In this document: positions 19,558-29,820 of the stretch, one piece after another
How positions within the stretch are numbered: position 1 is the stretch's first letter
Layout: each line of letters begins with the position of its first letter
DNA from: Pelotomaculum sp. UBA1371
GTDB lineage: Bacteria; Bacillota; Desulfotomaculia; Desulfotomaculales; Pelotomaculaceae
Assembly: GCA_002305915.1 (NCBI GenBank)
Contig: DBRJ01000004.1
Span: 92,742-156,741 of the forward strand
Reading direction: 5' to 3'
DNA: 64,000 bases
The notes under the pieces: generated by a model
The model's input: only the letters and a program-made list of their open reading frames with translations
What the model was told of the DNA's origin: nothing
Databases searched by the model: none
Program-made: the position numbers and the translations under genes

Positions 19558-20613
19558 TTGCCCAAACCTATCCTGATCATGATTTATATAATAGCAGCAA
19601 TAGTAATAATCCTGGCAACTGTTAAATATATCTTACCCATCCTGCTCCCGTTTGTCATTGCTCTTATAGTCAGCATAATTATGGAACCGGTCATCGAAAT
19701 ATTGCAGAATAGAGCAAGGTTTAACCGTGGTATGGCCACGATGGCATCCATGTTTCTTGTTTTCGGGAGTATTGCTATTATGTTTTCAATCATTATACTG
19801 AAACTAGTAACGGAGTTGCTCCATCTCTCTTTGACACTTCCTTCCGCTGCTGCGGAGTTAAGGCTCCTTTACGGTGATTTAATAGAAAGATTGACGGCCT
19901 TTTACATAACGCTTCCCCCGGGGGTTGTTTCGTCCCTGGAACAAAACATTACCACCCTCACCACTAACCTGCAGGGCTTGATCAGCAGTTTGACCGACTC
20001 GATTATTCGCTTTTTGTCCCTGGTCCCGGGTACCCTGACAATTATTGTTGTCAGCATTCTGGCCACCTATTTTGTAGCCCGCGACCGTCATCTGATTTCC
20101 GAGTTGCTGCTTAAAACCATTCCCGCCCCCTGGGGCGAGAAAACCGTGACCGTTATACGGGAAATAACCGCTGCCTTCACCGGCTATCTGAAGGCACAGG
20201 CAATCCTGGTCTCGATTACAACGGTCCTGAGTGTTCTGGGTTTGCTACTGATTGGAGCCAATTATTCCCTGACTATGGGTCTCTTAATCGGCTTCTTTGA
20301 TATAATTCCGGTACTGGGTCCTGCCACCATTTACATCCCCTGGCTGATCTGGTCCTTTGCCACCGGGGCAACGGGGATGGGGATTAAACTCATGGTATTG
20401 TATGGACTGGTGCTGACTGTAAGGCAGTTTTCAGAAACAAAAATTGTTTCTGTAAATCTCGGCCTGCACCCTCTGGCTACTCTGATCGCCATGTACGCGG
20501 GATTGAGAACCATGGGTTTGGTGGGCTTGTTGATGGGTCCGATCCTGTTAATCGCCCTGCAGGCTGTTATTAAAACAGGCGTTCTGGGTCTGGGGCCTAA
20601 AAACAAGCCATAG
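19558..20613 (+). CDS. AI-2E transporter family membrane protein (YtvI-like)
   Basis: This polytopic membrane protein has about eight hydrophobic segments and the family pattern ILPFVIALIVSIIMEPVIE near the N-terminus, with GFFDIIPVLGPATIYIPW and GLHPLATLIAMYAG further on. A long loop (about residues 75-150) lies between the early and later membrane segments, as in the AI-2E/UPF0118 family. The TTG at 19558, nine bases after GAGGTG, is preferred to the GTG at 19546. The family includes exporters and Na+/H+-linked carriers; the substrate here is unknown. It interrupts the cdsA-dxr pair. Confidence 0.85.
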   Translation: MPKPILIMIYIIAAIVIILATVKYILPILLPFVIALIVSIIMEPVIEILQNRARFNRGMATMASMFLVFGSIAIMFSIIILKLVTELLHLSLTLPSAAAELRLLYGDLIERLTAFYITLPPGVVSSLEQNITTLTTNLQGLISSLTDSIIRFLSLVPGTLTIIVVSILATYFVARDRHLISELLLKTIPAPWGEKTVTVIREITAAFTGYLKAQAILVSITTVLSVLGLLLIGANYSLTMGLLIGFFDIIPVLGPATIYIPWLIWSFATGATGMGIKLMVLYGLVLTVRQFSETKIVSVNLGLHPLATLIAMYAGLRTMGLVGLLMGPILLIALQAVIKTGVLGLGPKNKP

Positions 20614-20682
20614 GCTAATTTCAAAACCAAACATTTTTTTAAATATGAAATACTATTAATGTACAAGCTGCTTTCTGTTTCC

Positions 20683-20700
20683 TTCCGGCAACTGCCGGAA
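20683..20700 (+). terminator. Hairpin before dxr
   Basis: TTCCGGCA and TGCCGGAA form a perfect inverted repeat around a 2-base centre. No T-run follows directly. It may end the uppS-cdsA-permease transcript. Confidence 0.4.
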
Positions 20701-20757
20701 TTATCCGCTTCGTTCACGCAAGACAAATTTGCATATGCACAAATTGGAGTAATCTAA

Positions 20758-21909
20758 ATGAAAAAGATTGTCGTTCTTGGTTCCACCGGTTCTATCGGCC
20801 GGCAGACACTCGAAATCATTCGGTGTTATCCGGAGAGATTTAAGCTGTTGGGCCTTGGCGCCGGGAGAAATTGGCGTCTTTTAGCGGAACAGCTCAAAGA
20901 ATTCAGACCGTCTGCTGCAGCACTGGCAGAAGAACGGGAATTGCTTGAGCTGAAAGACAGCCTGGACCCTTCCCAATGCCCCGACCTGGCCTGGGGGCGG
21001 AAAGGCATGGAAGATCTCGCCGGACTACCTGAAGCCGATCTTGTCGTTGTGGCAATCACCGGCGCAGCAGGAATTTACCCGACCCTGGCGGCTATTAACG
21101 CCGGCAAGGATGTGGCCCTGGCCAACAAAGAGACCCTGGTTGCCGCAGGACAACTGGTGATGAGCCTGGCCAGGCAAAAAAATATATTAATCCTGCCGGT
21201 GGACAGTGAACATTCTGCCGTCTGGCAGTGCCTGAACGGCCGCAAACCGGACCTGATTGAGAAAATTATTCTCACCGCTTCCGGCGGGCCTTTCCGCCAG
21301 TTGACAAAGGAACAGCTTGAATCGGTGACTGTTGATATGGCCCTGCACCACCCCAACTGGGTTATGGGAAGCAAAATAACCATTGATTCAGCAACTTTAA
21401 TGAATAAAGGACTGGAAGTGATTGAAGCAAAATGGCTGTTTGGGGTAAACTATTCCCATATTGAAGTTATTGTTCACCCCCAGAGCATTATTCACTCAGC
21501 TGTTGAGTTCCGGGACGGCTCAGTAATTGCCCAGATGGGAGTACCCGATATGCGCCTGCCCATCCAGTATGCCCTTACTTATCCCAACCGCCTGTCCGGG
21601 CCTGTACCCAGGCTGAAGTGGGCAGATCTGAAGGGGCTAACATTTGAAGAACCGGATCTTGTAAAATTCCCGGCCCTAGGCCTTGCCTACGAAGCGGGAA
21701 AAGCCGGCGGTACAATGCCCGCCGTGCTCAATGCCGCCAATGAAGTGGCTGTTGAATTGTTCCTCAGGGGTAAAATATCCTTCACGGGCATTCCGGTTTT
21801 AGTGGGCGGTGTTATGGAGCAGCATAAGATAATTAATAATCCCGGGCTTGCTGAAATTATGGATGCAGACCGCTGGGCCCGGGAAATAGCCTTGCAATCA
21901 GGTGTTTAA
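20758..21909 (+). CDS. dxr: 1-deoxy-D-xylulose 5-phosphate reductoisomerase
   Basis: Dxr converts DXP to MEP with NADPH in the non-mevalonate isoprenoid pathway. The nucleotide-binding VLGSTGSIGRQTLEII opens the protein. LANKETLVAAG, PVDSEHSAVWQCL, ILTASGGPFR and the metal/substrate motif MGSKITIDSATLMNKGLEVIEAKWLF are complete in 383 residues. It precedes rseP and ispG; together with uppS they show that isoprenoids for the cell wall come from the MEP pathway. Confidence 0.97.
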   Translation: MKKIVVLGSTGSIGRQTLEIIRCYPERFKLLGLGAGRNWRLLAEQLKEFRPSAAALAEERELLELKDSLDPSQCPDLAWGRKGMEDLAGLPEADLVVVAITGAAGIYPTLAAINAGKDVALANKETLVAAGQLVMSLARQKNILILPVDSEHSAVWQCLNGRKPDLIEKIILTASGGPFRQLTKEQLESVTVDMALHHPNWVMGSKITIDSATLMNKGLEVIEAKWLFGVNYSHIEVIVHPQSIIHSAVEFRDGSVIAQMGVPDMRLPIQYALTYPNRLSGPVPRLKWADLKGLTFEEPDLVKFPALGLAYEAGKAGGTMPAVLNAANEVAVELFLRGKISFTGIPVLVGGVMEQHKIINNPGLAEIMDADRWAREIALQSGV

Positions 21910-21937
21910 TTTATGAACTCTATTTGAGGTGGATTGG

Positions 21938-22987
21938 ATGTTGACGTTTGTAGCTTCTATTTTCGTATTCGGGATTTTGATTTTTTTCCATGAACTGGGC
22001 CACTTTGCGGTGGCAAAGTTCGTGGGAATCAAGGTTCACGAATTTAGTCTGGGTTTCGGACCAAAACTTCTTACCCTTCCCAAAGGTGATACGAGCTATA
22101 ACTTACGCATCCTCCCTTTAGGCGGCTTTGTCCGCATGGCGGGCATGGACCCCAACGAAAAAGACGAAGAAGATGACGGACGCGGGTTTAACAGTAAAAC
22201 CGTCGGGCAGCGCATAGCGGTAATTTTTGCGGGACCTTTAATGAACTTTTTGCTTGCTGTCCTGCTTTTTTCCACCATTTTTATTTTTCAGGGAATCCCG
22301 GTGGCTACCACCGTGATCAGCGAAGTCATACCGGATTTTCCCGCAGCAAAGTCAGGAATCATGGCAGGTGACAGAATCCTGGCAGTCGACGGCCAGCCCG
22401 TTGACAGCTGGGAGGAACTGTCTGGAACAATCAGCCAGAAACCGGAGCAAGAAATCGAAGTTACCGTGCTCAGGGACGGGGTCGAGAAGAGCTTCCGGGT
22501 GTTCACCGCCAGGGACGAGAATAACACTGGGAAGCTCGGCATCTATCCTGAACAGGGTTTGAGTAAAGGAAATCTTTTTCAGGCGCTGGCTTTAGGTGCG
22601 GATTATACGGCAAGGATTACCTGGATGATTCTTGACTTTGTCGCAAAAATGATTTTAGGACAAACCCCCGCTGACGTGGGGGGACCGGTACGCGTGGTCA
22701 GCGAAATAGGCAAGGCCGCACAAGTGGGGTTCTTCTTCCTGCTGCAGCTTTCCGCCTTCCTGAGTATTAACCTGGGGCTGTTTAATCTCTTCCCGATCCC
22801 CGCCCTGGACGGCAGCCGGATTCTTTTTCTGTTCTGGGAAAAGGTGAGGGGGCGGCCGGTGGACCCTGTCAAAGAAAACTTTATTCACCTGATTGGTTTC
22901 GGCCTGCTGCTGCTGCTGATCGTGGTTATTACTTACAATGACATTCTGCAGGTTTTCTTGTCCGAGAGAATACCTTCACAGCGCTGA
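21938..22987 (+). CDS. rseP: Site-2 intramembrane zinc metalloprotease RseP/RasP
   Basis: The HELGH zinc motif lies at residues 18-22 in the first membrane helix, followed by a PDZ domain (about 115-195) and the third metal-ligand segment NLFPIPALDGSR in a C-terminal helix. RseP/RasP proteases cut anti-sigma factors and signal-peptide remnants within the membrane. The ATG at 21938, six bases after GAGGTG, is preferred to the GTG at 21929. It sits between dxr and ispG, the normal position in Firmicutes. Confidence 0.94.
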   Translation: MLTFVASIFVFGILIFFHELGHFAVAKFVGIKVHEFSLGFGPKLLTLPKGDTSYNLRILPLGGFVRMAGMDPNEKDEEDDGRGFNSKTVGQRIAVIFAGPLMNFLLAVLLFSTIFIFQGIPVATTVISEVIPDFPAAKSGIMAGDRILAVDGQPVDSWEELSGTISQKPEQEIEVTVLRDGVEKSFRVFTARDENNTGKLGIYPEQGLSKGNLFQALALGADYTARITWMILDFVAKMILGQTPADVGGPVRVVSEIGKAAQVGFFFLLQLSAFLSINLGLFNLFPIPALDGSRILFLFWEKVRGRPVDPVKENFIHLIGFGLLLLLIVVITYNDILQVFLSERIPSQR

Positions 22988-23063
22988 GGACCCTTCCCGG
23001 TTATAATTTCTTGCTGTACAATTTCTTAGTAAAAAATAGCAACCCGTTAATCAAGACAAGCAG

Positions 23064-24122
23064 GTGGTTTACATTAAGAGAAGAATAACCCGGCCTGTTT
23101 TCCTTGGCAAGGTACAGGTGGGCGGAGGAGCTCCGGTGAGTGTCCAGTCCATGACCAATACCGATACCAGAGATGTCCGGGCCACCCTGAAGCAAATTGA
23201 AGAGCTGGTGGCGGAAGGCTGTGAAATTATTCGTGTGGCCGTACCGGACCAGCAAGCCGCCGCAGCGCTGCCGCAAATCATCAAGGCTCTTGAAATACCC
23301 GTCATAGCTGATATTCACTTCGATCACCGCCTCGCGCTGGAATCCATCAAGGCCGGCGTAAGCGGTCTCCGGATCAACCCCGGTAATATTGGCGGGCGGA
23401 ACCGGGTGGCTGAAGTAGTGGCTGCTGCAAAGGAGCGAAATGTTCCCATCAGGATTGGAGTAAATGCAGGGTCCCTGGAAAAGAGGCTTCTGGAAAAATA
23501 CAACGGGGTTACCCCCGAGGCCATGGTTGAAAGCGCCCTGGATCAGATTAAGCTCTTTGAGGAACTCTCTTTTAGAGATATCAAAATTTCCCTGAAAGCA
23601 TCCAGTGTTCCTTTAATGCTCGCCGCCTACCGTCTCTTGGCGGAAAAAGTGAATTACCCTTTCCATGTCGGTGTAACTGAAGCTGGAACCTTAAGTTCAG
23701 GCACGGTCAAATCAGCCTTGGGCATTGGAATCCTCTTAAATGAAGGAATCGGTGATACAATCCGGGTTTCCCTTACCGGTCACCCGGTTTATGAAGTCAG
23801 AGTGGCCTATGAAATATTAAAGTCCCTTGCCCTGCGCCAGAGAGGAGTGGAACTGATCTCCTGTCCCACCTGCGGCCGCACTCAAATAGATCTGATCAAA
23901 CTTGCCGAAGAAGTTGAAGAAAGGTTGAAGAACCTTAAAAAAAACATCAGGGTTGCCGTTATGGGCTGTGTGGTCAACGGCCCCGGGGAGGCCAGGGAAG
24001 CCGACGTGGGTATAGCCGGCGGAAGCGGGGAGGGGCTTATTTTTCGTAAAGGGGTAGTAATCAGAAAGGTACCCGAGGCTGAACTGGTGGACGAGCTGAT
24101 GAAGGAAATCGAGACGATTTAG
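23064..24122 (+). CDS. ispG: 4-hydroxy-3-methylbut-2-en-1-yl diphosphate synthase
   Basis: IspG is the [4Fe-4S] reductase of the MEP pathway that makes HMBPP. The TIM-barrel part (VSVQSMTNTDTRD, IADIHFDHRLA, GLRINPGNIG) is followed by the cluster domain with CPTCGRTQID and CVVNGPGEA, giving the three conserved cysteines. There are 352 residues. The GTG start at 23064 sits within an AGGTGG sequence, so the exact start is uncertain; an atypical ATT at 23073 would have the better spacing. Confidence 0.95.
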   Translation: MVYIKRRITRPVFLGKVQVGGGAPVSVQSMTNTDTRDVRATLKQIEELVAEGCEIIRVAVPDQQAAAALPQIIKALEIPVIADIHFDHRLALESIKAGVSGLRINPGNIGGRNRVAEVVAAAKERNVPIRIGVNAGSLEKRLLEKYNGVTPEAMVESALDQIKLFEELSFRDIKISLKASSVPLMLAAYRLLAEKVNYPFHVGVTEAGTLSSGTVKSALGIGILLNEGIGDTIRVSLTGHPVYEVRVAYEILKSLALRQRGVELISCPTCGRTQIDLIKLAEEVEERLKNLKKNIRVAVMGCVVNGPGEAREADVGIAGGSGEGLIFRKGVVIRKVPEAELVDELMKEIETI

Positions 24123-24169
24123 GGATATTCAGATAGACATTATATCTAATCTATACCGGAGGGGTTTTC

Positions 24170-25882
24170 ATGCGTGCAACCGAATTCTTTGCGCCAACTT
24201 TGCGAGAAATGCCTGCGGAAGCAGAAGTGGTCAGTCACCAGCTTTTACTGAGGGCCGGTTTTATCAGGCGAACGGCAGCAGGCGTATATACTCACCTGCC
24301 CCTTGCCCAGCGCGTATTAAAGAAAATCAAACAGATTATCCGGGAAGAAATGGACCGTCAGGGAGGACAGGAGATCCTGATGCCCATTATTCAACCAGCC
24401 GAACTATGGCAGGAATCAGGCCGCTGGGATGTCTACGGACCGGAACTTTTTCGCTTGAAAGACAGGCACGAGCGTAGTTTTGCCCTGGGGCCCACCCACG
24501 AAGAAATAGTAACAAGCCTGGTCAGGGGAGAGGTGAATTCCTACAAACAACTTCCCCTGATGCTCTACCAGATTCAAAACAAATACCGGGATGAACGGCG
24601 GCCTCGCTTCGGTTTGATGCGCGGCAGGGAATTTATCATGAAAGACCTTTATTCTTTTGACCGGGACGAAGAGGGCCTGCACGTCAGTTATATGAAGATG
24701 CATGAAGCATATAACCGGATTTTCCAGCGCTGCGGCCTCATTTTCCGCCCGGTGGAAGCTGATTCGGGTGCCATTGGGGGCAGCGACACTCATGAATTCA
24801 TGGTGCTGGCGGACTCAGGCGAAGCTTCCGTGCTCTATTGCCGGGACACAAAATGCGACTATGCCTCTAACGTCGAAAAGGCCGCTCAAGCCGTGCGGGA
24901 ACCCGGGGAAAAAGAAGACTTGAAGCCAATTATTGAAAAGGAAACCCCCGGCTGCCGTACAGTAGAGGAAGTAACAAGGTTTTTGGGAATACCGCCGCAA
25001 AAAATAATCAAAACCTTACTTTATGAAACCGAAAAAGAAGTTGTGGCTGCCCTGGTCAGAGGAGACCGCGAGATTAACGAAATTAAGTTACTAAATACCC
25101 TGGGCTGCCTCCGGCTGGAACTGGCCGGGGCGAATACGGTTCTGCGGGTTACCGGCGCACCTGTTGGCTTCGCCGGGCCGGTGGGCTTAAAAAACTGTAA
25201 AATTGTAGCCGACCCGGAAGTTGTCCTGATTGCAAACGCTGTAACCGGCGCAAACAAGAACGACTCTCATTTATTAAATGTCAATATGCAACGGGACTAC
25301 CATGTTCAGACCGTGAGTGATATCCGGATGGTCCAGGCCGGAGAACCCTGTCCGCGCTGTGGTTCCCCCCTGCTGGAAGCGAAGGGAATTGAAGTGGGAC
25401 AGATCTTTAAACTGGGAGATAAATACAGCAAAGTACTGGGCGCCAACTATCTGGATGAAAATGGCCGGAGTCAGCCCATAATCATGGGCTGCTACGGTAT
25501 CGGAGTGACCCGCACCATGGCGGCGGCTATTGAGCAGAACCACGACAATGACGGGATCATCTGGCCGGCGGCCATCGCACCCTTTGACGCAGTCATAATT
25601 CCGGTGAGCACCAAGGATGAAGCCCAGGTTAACCTGGCCGGGGAAATCTACGACAGCCTTTCCGCTGCCGGATTCGACGTACTCCTGGACGACCGTCCGG
25701 AGCGGGCCGGCGTAAAGTTTAAAGACGCCGACCTCATCGGCTATCCCCTGCGTCTCACCGTGGGCTCCAGAACCGCCGCTGAGAAGAAGGTTGAAGTGCG
25801 TGTCCGCAAGACAGGGGAAGTTACAGTTACAGCTTTTAACGACCTGGAAAAAAGGGTCAGGGAACTGCTTGCCTTAATCTAG
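24170..25882 (+). CDS. proS: Prolyl-tRNA synthetase (bacterial type)
   Basis: This class II synthetase charges tRNA-Pro. Motif 2 ([25 protein letters not shown]) and the motif 3 region ([17 protein letters not shown]) are present, with the anticodon-binding domain at the C-terminus. The 570 residues include the bacterial insertion (roughly 225-385) that edits Ala-tRNA-Pro. The ATG follows GGAGGGG. No T-box leader fits in the 47 bases after ispG, so it is probably cotranscribed with that operon. Confidence 0.96.
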   Translation: MRATEFFAPTLREMPAEAEVVSHQLLLRAGFIRRTAAGVYTHLPLAQRVLKKIKQIIREEMDRQGGQEILMPIIQPAELWQESGRWDVYGPELFRLKDRHERSFALGPTHEEIVTSLVRGEVNSYKQLPLMLYQIQNKYRDERRPRFGLMRGREFIMKDLYSFDRDEEGLHVSYMKMHEAYNRIFQRCGLIFRPVEADSGAIGGSDTHEFMVLADSGEASVLYCRDTKCDYASNVEKAAQAVREPGEKEDLKPIIEKETPGCRTVEEVTRFLGIPPQKIIKTLLYETEKEVVAALVRGDREINEIKLLNTLGCLRLELAGANTVLRVTGAPVGFAGPVGLKNCKIVADPEVVLIANAVTGANKNDSHLLNVNMQRDYHVQTVSDIRMVQAGEPCPRCGSPLLEAKGIEVGQIFKLGDKYSKVLGANYLDENGRSQPIIMGCYGIGVTRTMAAAIEQNHDNDGIIWPAAIAPFDAVIIPVSTKDEAQVNLAGEIYDSLSAAGFDVLLDDRPERAGVKFKDADLIGYPLRLTVGSRTAAEKKVEVRVRKTGEVTVTAFNDLEKRVRELLALI

Positions 25883-26143
25883 CACGGTACCCGGCCACTG
25901 ACACGGGGATTTGCTTCTTAAACACCTCCTGCAACGAGTTCGCAGCATAACCGAATATTAAAGATTGGGCCTCACCGATCCGGCCGGCGTGAAGACAATG
26001 CCGGATCGGGTTACTGGCGCTGCCCACATAGTTACCCCTCTGGTGCTTCAAGCTTGACGAAAGGCTTTCATCTATAGAACCGGTATTCTCCGGAATGAGA
26101 AAGGAACGGTTTACTTATAGGCAATCTCAACAAAGTCCTGATT

Positions 26144-27259
26144 TTGTCCGTATCGGTGGGTACCGGGCACATGCGCTCTGCAGAAGCGCTGAAAAAAGCG
26201 GCTAAAATCCTTTACCCCGAAGCAGAAGTTGTTATTCTGGATACCTTCCGCTATACTAATCCCTTTCTGGATAAAGCCATGTTCGGTACCTATATACTAA
26301 TATTAAAGATGGCCCCTTCATTTTACGGTTATCTTTACCGCCGGTCCGAGCATGGAAATACCCTTTCCAGCTATAGCAAACTGGGTTTTAACAGGTTTAT
26401 AAACGCGCTCACAGTACCAAAACTCGGTGAGTATATTGAAATTTTCAGCCCGCAAATAATTGTCTGTACCCACCCTTTCCCCCTTGGAATTGCAGCGGGG
26501 ATGAAAAAAAGAGGGGTCTTTCAGGGAGCGCTCTACGCAGCTATTACAGATTTTACGATCCATTCTTTCTGGGTCTTTCCTGAAGTAGACTTTTACATCG
26601 TCGGTTCGGAACATTTGATGGAACAATGTGAGAAAATAGGGCTCGGGAAAGGACAAGTACTTTCCACTGGAATTCCAATTGACCCTGCCTTTGAAGAGAA
26701 TCTTGAGAAAAATACTTTAAGGCAACGCCTGGGTCTTCAATCAGGGCTAGCGACAATAATGATTATGGGCGGCGGCCTTGGCATGGGCCCCCTGCTGGCG
26801 GCAGTCCAGACCCTGGGCCAGCTGGGCAACAGCTGCCAACTCATCGTTGTTACAGGAAAGAATAAAACCTTGTTTGAAAAATTGAGCCGGCTTGCTCCCG
26901 GACTTTCCTGTGAAATAAAAGTTTTGGGCTTTGTCGATAATATCCATGAGCTCATGCAGGCTTCCGATCTCATGGTCGGTAAAGCAGGGGGGCTTACCTG
27001 TGCCGAAGCTTTAGCCGCAGGCCTGCCTATTTTTATATTGGATCCCTTGCCGGGGCATGAAGAAAGGAATACTGAATTTTTAACAAACCTGGGAGCTGGC
27101 TACAGAGTAAAAGAAAAAAACCTGGCCGGACTGATCCGGACCTGCCTGCTTAAGCCGGAACAAATGGCAGGGATGGCTAAAAAAGCCTTACATTTGGGCA
27201 AACCTGGAGCTGCTAGCAACGCTCTCAAATTTATGGTAAATAACTTACCTGGCAAATAA
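26144..27259 (+). CDS. MGDG synthase-like glycolipid glycosyltransferase
   Basis: This GT-B fold enzyme of the MGDG synthase/UgtP group moves a sugar onto diacylglycerol or a related lipid at the membrane face. The N-terminal lobe starts VSVGTGHMRSAEAL and has VCTHPFPLG; the C-terminal lobe carries MGGGLGMGP, GFVDNIHELMQASDLMVGKAGGLTCAEA and the PLPGHEERN donor-binding motif. The first normal start codon (TTG 26144) lies inside the first strand. The open frame continues upstream to a stop at 26096 and encodes NLNKVLIL, which looks like the true N-terminus but has no ATG/GTG/TTG. The start is therefore unresolved. About 260 bases upstream hold no recognisable gene. Confidence 0.85.
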   Translation: MSVSVGTGHMRSAEALKKAAKILYPEAEVVILDTFRYTNPFLDKAMFGTYILILKMAPSFYGYLYRRSEHGNTLSSYSKLGFNRFINALTVPKLGEYIEIFSPQIIVCTHPFPLGIAAGMKKRGVFQGALYAAITDFTIHSFWVFPEVDFYIVGSEHLMEQCEKIGLGKGQVLSTGIPIDPAFEENLEKNTLRQRLGLQSGLATIMIMGGGLGMGPLLAAVQTLGQLGNSCQLIVVTGKNKTLFEKLSRLAPGLSCEIKVLGFVDNIHELMQASDLMVGKAGGLTCAEALAAGLPIFILDPLPGHEERNTEFLTNLGAGYRVKEKNLAGLIRTCLLKPEQMAGMAKKALHLGKPGAASNALKFMVNNLPGK

Positions 27260-27462
27260 ATCATTCCCGTCATTTTTCAAAAGAGAATATCAGACCGGGT
27301 TTATACAGGGAAGGCTTTCCAAAAGAATAAACCCGGAACAAAAAGATATACAATAATTAAAGGTTAACGCTATAGTAAACTTTTCCCCCTTGATCATTTT
27401 CCAGATACTTGATAACCACCAGACGGGGCCACCTTAACCTGTTCATTTGCCTTAAAAGGCCC

Positions 27463-27491
27463 TTGTCAACAATATTCTTCTGTGGTATACT
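27463..27491 (+). promoter_or_regulatory. Vegetative promoter of the rimP-nusA-infB operon
   Basis: TTGTCA (27463-27468) and TATACT (27486-27491) are separated by exactly 17 bases, close to the sigma-A consensus. It lies about 135 bases upstream of rimP and would drive the long translation operon. Confidence 0.75.
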
Positions 27492-27531
27492 GGTTCTGGT
27501 TTGCAGCTAGGGAATTTTTTTCGATTCCAAG

Positions 27532-27550
27532 GAGTGGGTAATGCCCACTC
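27532..27550 (+). terminator. Leader hairpin upstream of rimP
   Basis: GAGTGGG/CCCACTC-type stem (27532-27550) around a short loop, followed by TTTCGTCTT. Placed between the promoter and rimP, it could be an attenuator; NusA is known to regulate its own operon in other bacteria, but that is inference here. Confidence 0.45.
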
Positions 27551-27627
27551 TTTCGTCTTATCATGGATACAAATGTCTTTTTCAAGTAAAGCTAATGTTA
27601 TAAGATTTCTAAACGGGGGTACCTTTA

Positions 27628-28092
27628 ATGTCCAAGAAAAAAATTACTGAAATAGTCGAAGAAATTGCCCTGCCGGTTGTTCAGGAAGCCGGCCTTGAGC
27701 TTGTTGATGTGGATTACGTAAAGGAAGGCGGTCACTGGTACCTCCGGATTTTTATCGATAAGCCCGGTGGGGTCGGAATTGAGGACTGCCGGTTTATTTC
27801 TTTAAAAATAGATAAACTGTTGGATGAAAAGGACCCGATACCCCAAGCCTACTCTCTTGAAGTATCATCGCCGGGTATTGACAGACCTTTAAAAAAGCCG
27901 GCCGATTTTAACCGTTATAAAGGACGGAAGGCAATCATTAAAACCTATCAGCCCATTAACGGTAAAAAGGAGTTTTCAGGCCGTCTGGAGGGCGTTCAGG
28001 CTGACAGTGTAGTTTTAGATACGGATGAATCCGGGCAGTTGCTTATTCCCATGGCACAGGTTGCCTTGGCGCAACTGGATGTAGAATTTTAG
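27628..28092 (+). CDS. rimP: Ribosome maturation factor RimP
   Basis: RimP assists 30S assembly. LELVDVDYVKEGGHWYLRIFIDKPGGV and YSLEVSSPGIDRPLKKPADF are the family signatures, in 154 residues with an N-terminal alpha/beta domain and a C-terminal SH3-like barrel. It is the first gene of the nusA operon, as in most bacteria. Confidence 0.96.
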   Translation: MSKKKITEIVEEIALPVVQEAGLELVDVDYVKEGGHWYLRIFIDKPGGVGIEDCRFISLKIDKLLDEKDPIPQAYSLEVSSPGIDRPLKKPADFNRYKGRKAIIKTYQPINGKKEFSGRLEGVQADSVVLDTDESGQLLIPMAQVALAQLDVEF

Positions 28093-28120
28093 TGTAATTC
28101 TAATTGTTCAGGGAGGAAGA

Positions 28121-29206
28121 ATGATGAATACCGAATTTTTGGAGGCCCTCAGGGACCTGGAAAAGGAAAAGGGCATTTCGGTAAATGTACTGCTGGAGGC
28201 TATTGAGGCGGCCTTGCTTTCCGCATATAAACGCAACTTCGGATCACTCCAAAACGCCCGGGTCCATATCGACCGTGATACCGGGGACTTTAAGGTTTTC
28301 ACCCAGTTGACTGTCAGTGAACATGTTGAGGACCCCCGCCAGGAGATTACTGTAGAAGAAGCTCAAAAAATAAATCCCAATTATAGCCAGGGGGATATTG
28401 TCGAAAGCGAAGTGACCCCCAGGAATTTCGGCAGGATTGCCGCCCAAACAGCAAAACAGGTGGTTGTTCAGCGAATTCGGGAAGCAGAGAGAAACATTAT
28501 TTTTGAAGAATTTGCAAACCGCGAAGGAGACATTGTAACGGGAGTTATTCAGCGAATAGAACAAAAAAACGTTTATATTGAATTGGGCAAAACCGAAGCG
28601 ATCTTGTCTCCCTCGGAACAGATGCCCGGTGAAGAATACCGGCAGGGGAGCAGGTTAAAGACCTATATAATTGAAGTAAGAAAGACGACAAAAGGTCCGC
28701 AAATACTGGTATCGCGCACACACCCGGGTCTCTTGAAACGCCTGTTCGAACTGGAAGTGCCCGAGCTTCATGAAGGTATTGTAGAATTAAAGGGAACAGC
28801 CCGGGAAGCGGGTGCCCGCTCAAAAATCGCTGTCTATTCCAAAGATGAAAACGTGGACCCTGTGGGGGCCTGTGTGGGACCAAAGGGTATGAGAGTCCAA
28901 AATATTGTCAATGAACTAAATGGAGAGAAAATCGATATTATTAAGTGGAACCCTGATCCCTCCAAATTTGTAGCCAGTTCTTTGAGTCCGGCCAAAGTTG
29001 TGGCAGTGGAAATATGGGAAGAAGAAAAGGTTGCCAGAGTGATTGTGCCTGATTACCAGCTTTCCCTGGCTATTGGCAAGGAGGGGCAAAATGCGCGCCT
29101 AGCCGCAAAATTGACGGGGTGGAAGATAGATATCAAGAGCGAATCACAGATGCTTGAAATGTATCCTGATGAATATAGTGAAATTTTTGAGGATGAGTAT
29201 GAATAG
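28121..29206 (+). CDS. nusA: Transcription termination/antitermination factor NusA
   Basis: NusA binds RNA polymerase and modulates pausing and termination. The N-terminal domain (about 1-125), an S1 domain (about 133-200) and two KH domains ([19 protein letters not shown] and [23 protein letters not shown]) are present. At 361 residues it lacks the C-terminal acidic repeats of the E. coli protein, the normal state in Firmicutes. Two adjacent ATG codons follow GGGAGG; the first is used here. Confidence 0.97.
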   Translation: MMNTEFLEALRDLEKEKGISVNVLLEAIEAALLSAYKRNFGSLQNARVHIDRDTGDFKVFTQLTVSEHVEDPRQEITVEEAQKINPNYSQGDIVESEVTPRNFGRIAAQTAKQVVVQRIREAERNIIFEEFANREGDIVTGVIQRIEQKNVYIELGKTEAILSPSEQMPGEEYRQGSRLKTYIIEVRKTTKGPQILVSRTHPGLLKRLFELEVPELHEGIVELKGTAREAGARSKIAVYSKDENVDPVGACVGPKGMRVQNIVNELNGEKIDIIKWNPDPSKFVASSLSPAKVVAVEIWEEEKVARVIVPDYQLSLAIGKEGQNARLAAKLTGWKIDIKSESQMLEMYPDEYSEIFEDEYE

Positions 29207-29217
29207 GAGGTAGTCCG

Positions 29218-29487
29218 ATGCCAAAAATAAAAAAGATACCCCAGCGCATGTGCGTCGGATGCCAGCAAATGAAACCAAAGAAGCTTTTAATCCGTGTAGT
29301 CCGGACACCGGATGAAACCATCGAAATCGACTCTACCGGCAAGCGTTCCGGGCGCGGCGCCTACATCTGTCCTGATCCGGATTGTCTGAATAAGGCGCTA
29401 AAAGGAAAACGCCTGGAGAAAGCGTTGCAGCGTGCGATCACCCAGGAAATAATGGACACATTAAAACAGAGGCTGGGGCAAAATTGA
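29218..29487 (+). CDS. rnpM: YlxR/RnpM family RNA-binding protein
   Basis: This 89-residue YlxR-type protein has the [18 protein letters not shown] start and the [18 protein letters not shown] motif. In Bacillus the protein (RnpM) binds and modulates RNase P RNA. The gene lies in its standard place between nusA and the L7Ae-like gene; the two genes overlap by four bases. Confidence 0.93.
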   Translation: MPKIKKIPQRMCVGCQQMKPKKLLIRVVRTPDETIEIDSTGKRSGRGAYICPDPDCLNKALKGKRLEKALQRAITQEIMDTLKQRLGQN

Positions 29488-29804
29488 CCATAGATAAGAT
29501 GCTCGGTCTGGGACAGCGGGCAGGCAAACTAATATCCGGGGATATCGCAGTTAAGAGCGCAATCAACAGGGGCAAAGTAAAGCTTCTGCTCATCGCGCTT
29601 GACGCCGCTAAACGCACACAAATGGAATTAACAGGGCTTGCCGCATCTAAAAATATACCCGCTGTAACTTACGGATCGAAAGAAGAACTTGGCAGACTAA
29701 TTGGAAAATCACCCCGTTCGGCGGTGGCTTTCACAGATGAAAAAATGGTCTGCGGTATTTTAAAAAAAATGGAAAGGGGAGAGGCCGACCGAACAAGGAC
29801 ATAA
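29484..29804 (+). CDS. rplGA: L7Ae-family ribosome-associated protein (YlxQ)
   Basis: This 106-residue protein has the L7Ae/L30e/S12e fold. [15 protein letters not shown] near the N-terminus and [17 protein letters not shown] are characteristic, and such proteins bind kink-turn RNA. The TTG start overlaps the rnpM stop as TTGA, implying coupled translation; an in-frame ATG five codons later is possible. It sits directly before infB, as ylxQ does in Bacillus. Confidence 0.9.
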   Translation: MTIDKMLGLGQRAGKLISGDIAVKSAINRGKVKLLLIALDAAKRTQMELTGLAASKNIPAVTYGSKEELGRLIGKSPRSAVAFTDEKMVCGILKKMERGEADRTRT

Positions 29805-29820
29805 TCTTGGAGGTGTTTAT

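Larger units (their letters stand above)
27260..27627. other. Intergenic region before the rimP-nusA operon
   Basis: These 368 bases hold the operon promoter and a leader hairpin, listed separately. No small gene or riboswitch is recognisable in the rest. Confidence 0.5.

Noticed and set aside
24123..24169. T-box leader for proS
   Set aside because: Only 47 bases separate ispG and proS, too short for a T-box.
25857..26051. 64-codon minus-strand frame after proS
   Set aside because: It overlaps the end of proS, resembles no family I know and has no clear ribosome site; I could not support a transposase remnant either.
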